A stretch of 64,000 nucleotides of DNA from Anagrus nilaparvatae (GCA_022575985.1 JAKSXM010000272.1:3658001-3722000), one strand, 5' to 3'. Shown: positions 1 through 11,820, counted from the first letter of the stretch. The notes: generated by a model from the sequence alone, not told the origin. A program made the numbers and translations.

Positions 1-300
1 AAAGCTGAGTCACAAAATTATAGCCTATGTTATCCGAATACTTTTATTCTTTATGATGACACTGGTTTCATTTCAAGTGGATCGGCGGTTCTTGAGTCAT
101 TAGGGTACAGACAGACAGACAGACAGACAGAGTACTAGCAAAAGTTGGAGGGGGGACTCCGCCCCCCCCCTGTATTGCATTTACTTTTGTTTCTGTAGCT
201 TAAGAAAATCATGTTACACTACACACTTATAATTATGCAAACACATTAAGAGTTTTCAGAAGAGCCTAGTTCTGTCCCCAGTAAAGTTAAAATTATAAAT
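1..300 (+). repeat. Dispersed repeat, 'GGGTACAGACAGACA' type (copy 1)
   Basis: This copy contains the string TTGAGTCATTAGGGTACAG followed by a CAGA run, then a G-rich/C-rich block (GGAGGGGGGACTCCGCCCCC) and an A/T-rich tail. The same order recurs at 9060-9340 (inverted), 9360-9590, 16660-17100 and 44200-44390. No coding potential is seen. The superfamily is not recognised. Confidence 0.75.
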
Positions 301-369
301 TATTAATTAAGGAAAAATATTTGAAAATGTATTGGAGAGACTATTTCTAATCCCAAAGATAATTTATTT

Positions 370-715
370 CTTATAGAATCCAACAGAATCTAGCATTTTA
401 GTATTAGTATCTCGTGTACTATTTTGGTATTCTATAGACTTAGAGACTTCAAGACCTATTATGAATCATGTTTGCCGGCTAGTGATTTCATAATTTAAAC
501 TTCGTGTGATTAACTGGATATGCAATTTTTTCGTTATTTTTTGATCTAGAGAATTTAAGGCCTCATAATAAAAATTTATCAAATAATTTTCAGAGGGGCC
601 TCTTTATAGTCTTAATAATTTGTAGCGTAAACAATATAAATTACAAATAATACAGTCATTTTTAAATAATAAATCGTACATTTGACTCCTGGATATGTAA
701 AATCTAGTTTTTCAG
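370..715 (+). repeat. Dispersed repeat with inverted copy at 49352-49672
   Basis: The stretch with GAGACTTCAAGACC, AATTTAAGGCCTCATAATAA, TTTTCAGAGGGGCC and TTGTAGCGTAAACAATATAA reappears almost unchanged, in reverse complement, at 49352-49672. The two copies differ by scattered substitutions and small indels. No coding potential is visible and the family is not known to me. Confidence 0.75.
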
Positions 716-839
716 AGGGCCCAATTATTCGTTAATGATAATCTCGATAAACTAAATGTAAAAAAATTAATTTATGATACAACAATCATATTTTTTTTTT
801 TCTGAATAGTAAAGAATCTATAAAATTTCTTGAATTTTT

Positions 840-1010
840 CTCTATTTTCTTTATTTTACTGCAAAGTATCGAAAATTTTTTTTGAAAAATCCAAAAAATG
901 TTCAGACACTAAAAAAATTTAACATATTTTTAAAGAAGCGTATAGAATAGTGCCGAATCGAGTATTAACAATTTCGACAGTAAAATTTTATCATATTTAG
1001 AAATTATTTC
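840..1010 (+). repeat. Dispersed repeat A, left part, interrupted by the BEL/Pao element
   Basis: The words GTGCCGAATCGAGTA and CGACAGTAAAATTTTATCAT match the family seen at 45060-45130. The repeat resumes at 6834 with AATTTTCAAAAAATTTTATTTTTTCC, which follows directly in the other copies. The BEL/Pao element therefore sits inside this repeat. Confidence 0.65.
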
Positions 1011-1012
1011 AT

Positions 1013-2362
1013 ATGAAATTCAAGTCGGCCTTTTTATTCTCTGATACCGTCTTAAGGCAAACAAATCTCTATGATAAATTCAAAAAGATTTTTTCCGATT
1101 TTGAAAAAAATTCTAACATAACAATTGGTCTATTTAAGCCAAATTGTTACAATTTGACAATTATTTTTTTTTATTATAAAAAAAATGACATTGAAATCAC
1201 AAATCAAAAAGCTGATGCCAATAAAGATCATCCTTATTTCTCTCTCGATGCTGTCGAAGATTTATATTATAATCTTATGGGCCAGTTTCTTGAGCTCAAA
1301 GATGAAATTTCAAGAAATTCTTCGCTCAATTCATCTCAATCAAATGACAATTCTCATGACTCTAACTATACTTCAAATTCAAGAACGGTCGTTATCTCAA
1401 ATAGAAGATTACCACCTATTCCTATACCAAATTTTAACGGCGATTTCAAGGAGTGCGTTCCATTCAGAGATTTATTTCAAGAAGTAGTAGTTAAATCAAA
1501 TTATTCATCAGCGGAAAAATTAACCTTCTTAAAAAACTCTTTAAAAAATGAACCCTTACTTATGATTAAAAATTTATCAGTTTCAGAAGGACAGTTTGAG
1601 ACAGAAATTTGGCAAAAATTACTCAATCGTTACAACAACGACAAGATCACAATCTACTCTCATGTCAACAATCTGTTAAATTTAAAGCCTATGACCATCG
1701 AATCAGACGCTCAACTTAGGAAACTTATCAACGAAACCATCAGCAACGTGGAATCATTAAGAATGCTCGATGCACCTGTAGCTCATTGGGATTACTTGCT
1801 GATTCCTATGACGGTCAACAGACTAGACAACGTCACAAGAAGAGACTGGGAAGATCTCACTGGCGATGATGCCAAGCCTGCGACCTTCGATCAACTTCAG
1901 AAGTTTTTGAAACGCAGAGTAAGAACTTTGGATTCTGTGCAGCGATCTTCAAACTGTTCACGCAACTCTCAAAATAAAGATAATTCACAAGGTCGTAAGG
2001 ATAATTTTAATACTACTAATCCTAAGTCTAATACAATTAAAGCTCATAATTCCAATAAGGTTGATTCTAGTAAATCTAGCTATTCTAAAAGAAATATTAA
2101 ATGTTATTTATGTAATGACAATCATTTCATATCTTATTGTAATGTCTTCAAAGAAAAATCTCCTTCTGAACGATATGATTTTGTGCTGTCTTCTAAATTA
2201 TGTCATAATTGTTTAGGGAAACATCTAACCAAGGATTGCAGAATCCAGAAAATTTGTACTATCTGCCGATCTCAACATCACACACTCATACACGATTCGT
2301 GCATTAAGTCTACAAACAACCAGGCATCATCTGAGTCAGCAGGCAATTCCAACACTTCTTAA
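1013..2362 (+). CDS. BEL/Pao retrotransposon Gag (N-terminus probably incomplete)
   Basis: The 449-residue frame is the structural Gag polyprotein of a BEL/Pao LTR retrotransposon. Residues about 130-305 have the DUF1759 pattern (P-I-P-x-F-N-G-D start, then L-K-N-S-L and L-x-x-R-Y-N-N). Three zinc-knuckle-like clusters follow from residue 364 (C-Y-L-C..C, C-H-N-C..C, C-T-I-C..C). The N-terminal 100 residues are unlike usual family members, and the frame begins directly where flanking repeat A stops, so the true start and 5' LTR are probably lost. It ends in TAA, and a second in-frame TAG lies two codons later. Pol continues in the same frame, so these are most simply decay from C-to-T changes. 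Confidence 0.8.
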   Translation: MKFKSAFLFSDTVLRQTNLYDKFKKIFSDFEKNSNITIGLFKPNCYNLTIIFFYYKKNDIEITNQKADANKDHPYFSLDAVEDLYYNLMGQFLELKDEISRNSSLNSSQSNDNSHDSNYTSNSRTVVISNRRLPPIPIPNFNGDFKECVPFRDLFQEVVVKSNYSSAEKLTFLKNSLKNEPLLMIKNLSVSEGQFETEIWQKLLNRYNNDKITIYSHVNNLLNLKPMTIESDAQLRKLINETISNVESLRMLDAPVAHWDYLLIPMTVNRLDNVTRRDWEDLTGDDAKPATFDQLQKFLKRRVRTLDSVQRSSNCSRNSQNKDNSQGRKDNFNTTNPKSNTIKAHNSNKVDSSKSSYSKRNIKCYLCNDNHFISYCNVFKEKSPSERYDFVLSSKLCHNCLGKHLTKDCRIQKICTICRSQHHTLIHDSCIKSTNNQASSESAGNSNTS

Positions 2363-2407
2363 TCTTAGCAAATCAATTCCGTTGTTTCTTCTGCGACTGC
2401 TGCTCAC

Positions 2408-5400
2408 GTGTCAACTTTTTCAACTGTATTACTTGGGACTGCAATAGTTGCGGTGTCTTCTGGACAAGGTCAACGTGCTTATGCTCGTGCTCTCATCGAC
2501 CCTTGTTCAGAAGCCTCATTCATTGCTGAAAGCCTTGTTCATCGTTTGAAGCTTAAAAGGGACTCCAACAAGATTCCTGTAACTGGAGTTGGAGATGCAG
2601 TTTCAATGACCAGAGGAGCTGTCAGGATGGTAATTAGTTCGCGTCTTATTGACGACTGCTCAATCGAGGTAGAAGCATTTGTATTGCCTAAGGTAACTTC
2701 TTACAAACCTAAATTTACTAAATATTTGTGTGATTGGTCCATATTTGAAAGTCTTCCCTTAGCAGATCCACATTTCGCTTCTGATGCTGAAATTGAATTA
2801 ATTTTAAGAGGTGATGTATGTCGTCTCATAATTCAAGAAGGTTTAACTAAGGGTTCCGAAAATTCGGTCGCTCAAAATACTCTCTTAGGTTGGATCATTA
2901 CATGCTCTTCAAAAAATAGTAGCCTACTTTCTAAAACCTCGCAACATGTTTCCATGACCGCAGCTCAAAATAAACTTTTAAGTGATAACATTCAAAGGTT
3001 TTGGCAACTAGAATCTATTCCTACCCCAAATTCTATCGTTTATTTTCTCGAGATGATCGTATCTGTCAACGACATTTGCTCGAAACACATTCATGAGACG
3101 AAAATAGTAGATTTATAGTTAGATTTCCTTTCAAAATTGAGAAACCTGCTTTTCCTGATTCATTCAGAATCGCCAAAGCTCAATTTTTAAAAATGATTTC
3201 AAAGGTTTCCAAAGACCAAACTTTCAAGAAAAAATATGAAAACTTAGCTCACATGAGAAAATTAAATATGTCTGCTGAAGAATTTCTAATTAACCATTTT
3301 TTTTTTCATACCTCACCATGGCATCATGCAACATGGTAAAATTAGAGTTGTTTTCAACGGTTCTTTTCGTGCTTTAAATGGCATTTCATTATATGACACT
3401 CTTCATTCAGGTCCTACTCTTCAAACTGACATCATATTCATCTTAATGCGATGGCGCTGTTTAAAATATGCTTTCAAGGCTGACATCCAAAAAATGTACA
3501 GACAGATTCTAATACATCCTGATGATTGCAAATGCATTATTTGGGGTGAAAACAATGAAAATTATTCTGCATAAGAATTATCCACTGTCACGTATGGTTT
3601 AGGACCTTCTGCATATCAAGCAATCGCTTGCCTTCATCAATTGTCTGATTTGGAATCAAAAATTACAAATCTGCGTCAAAATTAATAAAAAGCAATATGT
3701 ACGTTGATGATGCTTATTGTGATGCAGATTCAATATCTGAAGCTGTCGATCTCTCAAAAGAATTCACCTAGTTGCTCATGTCGGGCGGATTTCCATTAAA
3801 AAAATGGGCTGCTAATAATCCAGATCTTCTAAAACACATTGATCCTGATTGGTTAGATAAGCCTGAATATTATGTAGTTTCATGTCTTGGTATGAAATGG
3901 AATGCTGATACCGATGAAATATTTTATGTTAATGTATATAGTGATTTAATGTCTTCGTTAACTAAACGTTCTGTATTGTCTCAAATTGCTAAACTTTATG
4001 ACCCACTTGGTTTACTCTCTCCAGTTACAATAAAAAGCAAAATCTTTATGCAGGTTCTATGGCAAGAAAAATTAGAGTGGGATGAAGTTATCTCTCAAAA
4101 TTTACATGACCAATGGTCAAAAATTCATAATGATCTCGAATCTTCTGATACTCTCAAAATCCCTCGATGGATTGAATTAAGCTCGAATCTTCGTTTTGAA
4201 ATTCATACATTTGCAGACACTTCAATTAAATCTATGGCTGCTTGTGTATATTTTCGTATATTTCAAGAAAATCATTCCTTAATGAATATTGTTATCGCTA
4301 AAACTAAGGTTGCACCTCTTAAAACTTTATCAATTTCTCGTTTAGAATTATGTGCTGCTCTTTTAGCAAGCAAACTAACTTCTAGAGTGGTAGAATGTTT
4401 TTAAATAAAAGATTTAAATAAAATAATATTAATAATATTATACAATAATATTCTAATATTCATATGTGGTCGGATTCAAGAAATGCGTTAGCATGGATCC
4501 TCTCTCCTCCACATCATATGGCTAGATTTTGTATCTCATCGAATAGCAGAAATTCATAGGTTAGTTCCAAATAGTTTTTGGCATCACATTGATGGTCCTA
4601 TAAATCCTGCCGATCTCGCTACTAGAGGTATATCTACTTCTGAATTAACTCAATAAAATCTCTGGTGGTACGGTTCTCATTTTCTCTTAAACAATTCAGA
4701 GCCTTATCATTGTTCTAATGAGCAAATTAGTGACTACGATTGTCCTGAGCGTAGAAAGACTGCTCATCTCATTTCAAAAAGCTTCGAACCTTGGGATCTT
4801 CTCTATAAATATTCTTCCTTGCAAAAACTTTAGAAAATAACTTCGCTTTGTTTTAGATTCATTTATAATCTGAGAGCTCGAAAATTCAACTCGCCATTAT
4901 TTTTACCAAAATACATATTTCCGTTCGAAACAATTAATTCTGAAACTTTTTCGGCTCGTCATTCTCAAATACATTTTTTCTATAAAGAGCACTTTAAAGA
5001 GCACTTTTTTCTCTCAAAAAATGAATCGTTGCCTCAAAGTAGTTCCCTTCGTAATCTCAATATTTATTACGAACATTTTACTAATTGCATTCGCATTAAT
5101 TGTCGACTTAAACATGCTGATTTAAGTTTCGGTCAAAAATATCCTATTATTGTTCATCAAAAAAGTCATTTAGCACAACTTTTAATCGAAGATCGTCACA
5201 GCAGAAGTTTACATGGAAGTGTAAAATCGTATCTATCTTTAATCAAATTGTCATTCTGGATAATTAATGGTACCCGAACTGTCAGCGCTTTCATTAGAAA
5301 TTGCATCAAGTGCATTCGATATAGAGCTACTCCCGTGAATCAAATAATGGCTGATCTTCCTGCCAGCAGAGTTAATCCATCGCCTCCTTTTTCTCATGTC

Positions 5401-6303
5401 GGCGTCGACTACGCTGGTCCCATTTTAATGAGAACAACTCCAGGAAGAGGTCACAAATCATACAAGGGATACATTGTGGTATTCGTTTGTTTTTCAACTA
5501 AAGCTATTCATTTGGAGGCTGTTTCTGGTTACGATACACATCATTTTATGTTAGCTTTTAGTAGATTCACATCAAGAAGGGGTTATTGTAATCACATTTA
5601 TTCTGATTGTGGTACTAATTTCGTTGGAGCTTCTTCTGAACTCAGTCGTTTATTTTCTGAAAAGCCTGCTTTTTCTAAAAATTTGATTCATCAGCTTCTT
5701 TAAAAGTCCAATGGCATTTCAACCCACCTGCTAGCCCTCATTTCGGCGGGTTATGGGAATCTGCAGTTCGTTCAACAAATTATCATCTGAAACGTGTCAT
5801 TGGAGAGACGACGTTGACTTATGAAGAGCTGAATACTTTATTGTATTCTGTCGAAGCCTGTCTCAATTCGCGACCGCTCTGTCCTATAAGCGATGATGCT
5901 AACGACTTAACATATCTAACTCCATCTCATTTTTTACTAGGTAAAAGTCTCGTCACAACGCCTGATGAATATCTATTTGATCAATCAATTTGACTTCTCA
6001 AGCGATGGAAGCTTCTACATCAATTTCAAAATGATTTCTGGACCAGTTGGAAAAGGGATTATATTCAGTCTATACAGCTTTGTTCAAAGTGGTTAAAACC
6101 ATCTCCAAATGTTAAACTTGGGTCCATGGTCTTGATCAGAAGCGAAAATTCATCTCCAGCTCGATGACCTCTAGGACGTGTTACACAAATTCATCCAGGA
6201 TCATATGGGGTTGTCAGAGTCGTAACTGTCAAAACTGCTCAAAGTTCTTACAAGAGACCTATCGTTAAATTAGTTTTACTACCAATTGAATCCAATTGTC
6301 AAT
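2408..6303 (+). pseudogene. BEL/Pao Pol polyprotein (protease, RT, RNase H, integrase), broken
   Basis: Domains appear in BEL/Pao order. The first is an aspartic protease/DUF1758 segment with active-site-like A-L-I-D-P-C in place of D-S-G and the family word L-L-G-W-I-I (2408-3118). Reverse transcriptase follows with R-V-V-F-N-G-S, A-D-I-Q-K-M-Y and Y-V-D-D near 3699. RNase H-like H-T-F-A-D-T-S is near 4200. The integrase zinc region (C-I-K-C near 5310) and the core words V-G-V-D-Y-A-G-P and S-D-C-G-T-N-F-V-G come next. A C-terminal segment with F-G-G-L-W-E-S-A-V and R-P-L-C-P-I sits in another frame after about 5680. At least five stops or frameshifts (near 3118, 3300, 3574, 4404, 4650, 5700) make it non-functional. 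The reading frame ends at the TAA near 6303, just before the polypurine tract. Confidence 0.85.
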
Positions 6304-6322
6304 AAAACCAAGTCGGGCGGAA

Positions 6323-6833
6323 TGTTTTGAAATCAATTATAATTAATAATTTTGTAAATAGTCATTTTAATTTATTTTATTTTTAATGTAAACTTTGTTC
6401 AATAATTATTTAAATTCACTTACTAACTATTTTATGTTTTATAGAGAATCAAGATGTAATAAGTCTGCGCGCGCCTTTTTACATGCTTGCTCGCCTCGAT
6501 CATTTTCAGCCGGCGCTCTCGTCGTCTTTTTTAGCTCTCCTTTGCTTCATTGCTCTTCGAGGGCCAAGAGAGTACGTTTACGTAATAAATTATAATTGTC
6601 AATTTTTTATATTCATCTCAGTTTTTTATTATTGTAAATATTTGTAAATTTAATTAAATTAAGCAATCATTGCCAGATCTTTTTATCTATTTTGTGTATA
6701 TGTGTAAATATAATCGTTTATTATTATTAATATTTTATTAAATCAAAGTGCACTTCAAAAAAAATGACTAGTTTATTTATCAAACTCAAATGCTTCATGA
6801 TTAAGATCAATAAAACTCTAAAATTCCAACACA
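6323..6833 (+). repeat. 3' LTR of the BEL/Pao element
   Basis: A purine-rich tract AGTCGGGCGGAA lies just upstream (6311-6322). The segment then starts TGTTTTGAAATC and ends AATTCCAACACA, the usual TG...CA limits, about 511 bp. Flanking repeat A resumes immediately after it. No second LTR copy is present before the gag in this window. The boundary is placed by the TG/CA rule and by the repeat junction. Confidence 0.65.
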
Positions 6834-7010
6834 CTTTTTAAGCAAATTTTCAAAAAATTTTATTTTTTCCAAAAATAGTAAAAATTGAATATCTCCAAAA
6901 GTACGGTAACTGAGTTTCAAAACTATGGCCTATGTCACCCGCTGATTTTTTTCTATATTTTGTTACTACATTTTGACATTGATTTGACCCTGATGATGAA
7001 ATAAATACTG
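6834..7010 (+). repeat. Dispersed repeat A, right part
   Basis: This is the continuation of 840-1010 after the BEL/Pao insertion. It carries the family words TTGAATATCTCCAAAAGTA and GGCCTATGTCACCCGC and ends with the degraded TTGACCCTGATGATG. Confidence 0.6.
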
Positions 7011-7598
7011 ATACGGTATGCACCCGGGGTTGGATACACAGGGTACTTTACCCATTATAACAATGAAAGGATTTATTAGGTGGGGTTATTTCTTGAATAA
7101 AAAGAACACAGTAAATTTAATTTGAATGAAAAAAATAGAAAAAAATAGATTTTTATTTTAATTAACTTTTAATTATTTACAAAAAATACGTTGTGTTACG
7201 TAGCAAAATAAAATGTTTATTTTATTTTTATAATATCACTAAATGAACTCACTATTTTTTATTACACTACACTTTTAACAATATAATTTCAGTAATTCGG
7301 TGACTCGATACATTAACAAAAAAAAATTAATATTTTAACGGGGCTCACTTATATACAGATTTTTGTACAACCGGTGACTCTATATAAATCAAAAATATAA
7401 TAATTAAAAATTAATACTTTCGCTTGGCAAATTTAGTAAGCTCTTATACCGTATACTGACAAAAAAAAATTAAAATAACAAAAAAAAAATAATGGCGTGC
7501 TCTACATTATATAATCCAGCTTGAAGCAACTTCAAGTGGCAAAAAATAAGATTATGCGAACACGGGAGTGGCAACCAGATCCAGTAACTGATATCAAA

Positions 7599-7754
7599 GC
7601 CTTGTCGCATAAAAGGGAGCAACTCACCTCGACAAGGAATAAGAGAGGCAGCCAGCTCTTATTAACCTACTGTAACGCCTTGTCGCATAAAAGGGAGCAA
7701 CTCACCTCGACAAGGAATAAGAGAGGCAACCAACTCTTATTGACCTGCTTGAAG
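7599..7754. repeat. 78-bp tandem duplication
   Basis: Two consecutive copies begin GCCTTGTCGCATAAAAGGGA at 7599 and 7677. They differ at a few positions (CAGCCAGC versus CAACCAAC). The 86-residue open frame across them simply repeats itself and is not considered a gene. Confidence 0.9.
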
Positions 7755-7861
7755 AATCTCCAAGCAAAGAAGGTAATATAGAGCAACTCAATATATTACC
7801 TTAGACAAGTTGTCGTGTGCAACACAGCCGACGAAATGATAATTTCTCGAGCAGCCGGCCC

Positions 7862-7869
7862 GCTTTTAT
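7862..7869 (-). promoter_or_regulatory. Candidate TATA box, minus strand
   Basis: Read on the minus strand this is TATAAAAG followed by CGGGCCGGCTGCTCGAG, a GC-rich patch in a strongly AT-rich region. It resembles the core promoter of an insect LTR. No coding region could be tied to it. Confidence 0.3.
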
Positions 7870-8244
7870 AATCTAGCTCGCCCGTTTACTTGCGTGAGAA
7901 AATAAGAGAGCGTAAAATAATGTTAACGTAAGAGAGGGATAGTTGTACCTATGTCAGTATACGTTATTTTCTTTAGAGCTTTGATTCGCGTTATTACGGT
8001 ATTTATTTACTAAAATTTTACTTGTAAAATCATTTACAATAATTAATTTAAATAATTATTTAGTAGTATAAACTTAATCCCCTTTTTATTAATTAAAATA
8101 ATAAGAAAAAAAAAGTAAATAAGGTCGATATAATAGAATTCGTACTAAAGTTATCAAAGGGGCGGCGCGCATATTTAAAATATATGAGTATCAGTAAAGC
8201 AGACGACGCTCCTTTGAGAACATATGGCAAAGTCATGAGAGGGT

Positions 8245-8840
8245 CTAGTTAATTAAATTACTTTTATTTCATAAAGATATGCAAAGCCCATACGGGTAGG
8301 CCAGACCGTCTCAATACACACACAGACCCACAAATAGATGATTATAAATACCACAAAAAGTAAAAAAATTTTTAAAAATTTTCCGACCAGCTTCAAAAAT
8401 ATTTTATAGAATTTTAAAGATACCTCCGTTTTGAATAAAAATTTAGGAGAATACACAAGAAATGGTGCCAAATCGAAAACTACAAAGTGTGACATTAAAT
8501 TTTTTCGATTGATTTAGGAGAATACACAAGAAATGGTGCCAAATCGAATACAACAAAGTGTGACAGTAAATTTTTTCGATTGTCTCAAAATAATTTATTT
8601 TTTGTTAAAAATTTTAAAAAATTTTATTAAGTTCAAAAACACTAAACATTGAATATCTCCAAAAGTAATACAGCTGAATCGCAAAACTATGGCATATGTC
8701 ACTCGCGGACATTTCTTCTTTAATTTGACACCGGTTTTATATAATTTCGTTCACTGGTTTGGCCCTGATGATAATACACACACACACACACACAGACACA
8801 AAAATAAATTTTCAAATATATATAGTAGTAAGAAAGATAA
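8245..8840 (+). repeat. Dispersed repeat A, full-length-like copy
   Basis: Family words occur in order: ACCAGCTTCAAAAATATTTT, AAAGATACCTCCGTTTTGAA, AGGAGAATACACAAGAAATG, TTGAATATCTCCAAAAGTA, GACACCGGTTTTAT, CCCTGATGATAA, an (AC)n run, and the end AAATAAATTTTCAAATATA. A 71-bp piece starting AGGAGAATACACAAGAAATG is tandemly doubled at 8445 and 8516. Open frames over it (80 and 87 residues) are accidental. Confidence 0.75.
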
Positions 8841-9059
8841 GATAAGATCATTTATAGTAGTATATAGTATTAAGACATGTATATATAGATGGTTCTATTA
8901 TAATTATTCTATTAATAAAAGGGAACTGAAAATCCTCTGGAAGTGTTTTTGATGTATATAAATATACTTTAAATAAAGAGAGACTCTATTCTCTTCAACG
9001 TAAAATTAAAACCGTATTCAAAATTTGACAATGTAAATTACAGGAAACTGGAAAACCAA

Positions 9060-9340
9060 AATTTTTTTTTGTTTTCTTTTTTAATCAAATTTACGAAAAC
9101 AGCCGAACCACTTGATATGAAACCAGTGTCATAATAAAGAATAAAAGTATTCGGATAACATAGGCTGTAGTTTTCTATAACTTTTCATTAATGTTTCACC
9201 TACGCTGCTCTGAATAGTTAGAATGTGTTTGCATAATTATAAATTTGCAATGAAAAATGATTTTTTGAAGCAACACAAACAGAAGGAAATGTGACACAGG
9301 GGGGGGGCGGAGCCCCCCCTCCCCTCCAACTTTTGCTAGT
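9060..9340 (-). repeat. Dispersed repeat, 'GGGTACAGACAGACA' type, inverted copy
   Basis: Read on the minus strand it matches 16670-16900, including CAAAAGTTGGAGGGG, the GC hairpin GGGGCGGAGCCCC, GTGTCACATTTCCTTCTGTT and GGTGAAACATTAATG. It abuts a plus-oriented piece of the same family at 9360, giving an inverted pair around 9340-9360. Confidence 0.75.
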
Positions 9341-9359
9341 CCTATATATATATATACTA

Positions 9360-9590
9360 GTCCTATATCAAGTGGTTCGGCTGTTCTTGAGTCATTAGGG
9401 TACAGACAGACAAATAAATTTTCAAATATATATAGTATAGCATAGGTGAGAGAGGGGGCTCGGCCCCCCCTTATCTATTCCCGGTGTTGTTGTTATTAAT
9501 TTTTTATTATTATCATGTTGTTATTGTCCAAAATATATATCAATGCCAAAAAAAATTAACGCTTTAAAATAAGCTAAAATTTTGGTTCCT
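9360..9590 (+). repeat. Dispersed repeat, right part, plus orientation
   Basis: It shares TTGAGTCATTAGGGTACAG, AATAAATTTTCAAATATATA, GGTGAGAGAGGGGGCTCGGC and CCCGGTGTTGTTGTTATTAA with 16895-17095, at near identity. Confidence 0.75.
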
Positions 9591-9701
9591 CAAAGAGGAA
9601 CCATTGTGTTAGGTCAAAATTTGATTTTCTATTTTTTGGCATATAAGCACGTTTTGGGACCCCAGGAAGCTAAAAAACCTGTTTTCAAAAAAAGTCTGTA
9701 T

Positions 9702-9709
9702 TTGTGTGT

Positions 9710-9757
<48 letters not shown>
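9702..9757. repeat. (TG)n microsatellite
   Basis: About 56 bp of TG repeats with one GTGAGTG interruption. It borders the satellite array that follows, as a (CA)n run borders the inverted array near 38.2 kb. Confidence 0.95.
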
Positions 9758-9759
<2 letters not shown>

Positions 9760-9775
9760 ACGTATGTATGTAATC

Positions 9776-11535
9776 GGTGATATTTCACAAATATTATGGA
9801 ATTAAGACCTAATTTTTTTTTCAAAAATTTTTTCACCAAAAAAGCTGGAGGTACTTTTTTTTTTTTTTAATTTGGATGTAATACCTCATTTATTTCCATG
9901 AAAGTACTTATATTTGAAAGTATGGTTTTTACATGATATCTCGAATCGTATACTTAATTTTCTGAAAATTTTTTTTTTTTAATTTTTTTCACAAAAAAAT
10001 AGAAAAAATACAAATTTTTTTTTTCTTTTTGGACGTAGTACCTAATTTATTTCCATGGAAGTACTAGTTTTAAGAACCTTGTTTATTGTTATTTTTTGGA
10101 AATGATACTTAATTTTTTCAAAATTTTTTTTCTCAAAATTAAAATAATAGAAAAATTAAAAAAAATGCAATATTTTTTTTTTTTTTGGGTGTAATACCTC
10201 ATTTAATTCTATGAAAGTACTAATATCTGAAAATATTATAACTAGTGATATTTCAAAACCATTATCGAATTAAGACCTAATTTTTTTTTCAAACATTTTT
10301 TTATCAAAAAATCTCAAACCCCTTCTTTTTTTTTTTTAATTTGGATGTAATACCTCATTTATTTCCATGAAAGTACTTATATTTGAAAGTATTGTTTTTA
10401 CACTATATCTCGAATCTGATACTTAATTTTCTGAAATTTTTTTTTCTAAAATTTTTTTCACAAAAAAATACAAAAAATACCAATTTTTTTTTTCTTTTTG
10501 GACTTAGTACCTAATTTATTTTCATGGAAGTACTACTTTTAAGAACCTTGTTTATTGTAATTTTTTGGATCTGATACTTAATTTTTCAAAATTTTTTTTT
10601 GTCAAAATTAAAAAAAAATAAAAATAAAAAAAACAGCAATATTTTTTTTTTTTTTTTGGTGTAATACCTCATTTAATTCTATGAAAGTACAATTATCTGA
10701 AAATATTGTAACTAGTGATATTTCAAAACCATTATCGAATTAAGACCTAATTTTTTTTCCAAACATTTTTTTATCAAAAAATCTCAAACCCCCCCCCCCT
10801 TTTTTTTTTATTTTGGATGTAATACCTCATTTATTTCCATGAAAGTACTTATACTTGAAAGTATGGTTTTTACTTGATATCTCCAATCTGATACTTAATT
10901 TTTTGAAAATATTTTCCTAAAATTTTTTTCACAAAAAAATACAAAAAATACGAAACTTTTTTTTCTTTTTGGACGCAGTACCTAATTTATTTCCATGGAA
11001 GTACTAGTTTTAAGAACCTCGTTTACAGTAATTTTTTGGAATTGATACTTAATTTTTTCAAAATTATTATTCTCTAAATTAAAAAAAAAGAAAATAAAAA
11101 AAATTGCAATATTTTTTTGGTGTAATACCTCTTTTAATTCTATGAAAGTACTAATATTTTAAAATATTGTAACCAGTGATATTCCAAAACAATTTATTAT
11201 CGAAAGAATACCTAACTTTTTATTCCAAAAATTTTTTTATTAAAAAAATCTCAAAATACTTTTTTTTTTTTAATTTGGATGCAATACCTCATTTATTTCC
11301 ATGAAAGTCCTTATACTTGAAAGTATGGTTTTTACTCGATATCTTGAATCTGATAATTAATTTTTTGAAAATTTTTTTCTCCAAAATCTTCGTTACAAAA
11401 AAATACATAAAACATCAAATTTATTTTTCGTATTTGACATATCTAATTTATTTTAATGAGAGTACAAGTTTTAGAAATTTAGTTTATAGTAATTTTTTGT
11501 ATCCGATCACAATTTTTTTTTTTTTTTTGATATAA
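9776..11535 (+). repeat. Satellite array with three-monomer higher-order unit (about 470 bp)
   Basis: Three related monomers of about 155 bp alternate regularly. Monomer A has ATACCTCATTTATTTCCATG then ATCTCGAAT, B has TACCTAATTTATTTCCATGG then AGAACCTTG, and C has ATACCTCATTTAATTCTATG then GATATTTCAAAACC and AATTAAGACCTAA. Starts near 9870, 10027, 10180, 10340, 10497, 10650, 10813, 10970, 11115 and 11275 give the order A-B-C repeated about 3.5 times after a partial C. Each monomer ends in a T-rich run. The same order occurs inverted at 25441-26186, 30574-30620 and 38002-38206. Confidence 0.85.
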
Positions 11536-11787
11536 ATTATAACACACAAGAAAGAGTGATGGAAATCTTGCCTCTTTTTGACTTCCTTGGATTATTTTGC
11601 TCGTTGCTATGTTTATTTATGTATGCAGCTTAATGAAATTATAAACAATAATAAACAGCCTAAAAATATTAAATGGTTATGTTTGCATTTAAAATTAAGA
11701 TTTAAAAGTTATATTGGCATTTTTTAAAGAATCAAACAATTTAAAAATCTTGAAGCAATTAATGTGGTTATTTTTTTTATTACAAAA

Positions 11788-11820
<33 letters not shown>

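Larger units (their letters stand above)
7010..8240. other. Unassigned AT-rich stretch with a local tandem repeat
   Basis: No gene is recognised. It contains the 78-bp tandem duplication at 7599-7754 and a minus-strand TATAAAAG followed by a GC-rich stretch (7862-7869), suggesting an old LTR or promoter on the minus strand. An 11-bp inverted pair, CGTATACTGAC near 7452 and GTCAGTATACG near 7951, could be the ends of a small element. Confidence 0.4.

Noticed and set aside
7521..7781. An 86-residue repeated protein
   Set aside because: Produced by the 78-bp tandem duplication, whose unit length is divisible by three. No start context or motif supports it.
9582..9839. Two open frames rich in Val/Cys or Thr/His
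   Set aside because: They are readings of the (TG)n microsatellite and the adjoining satellite.
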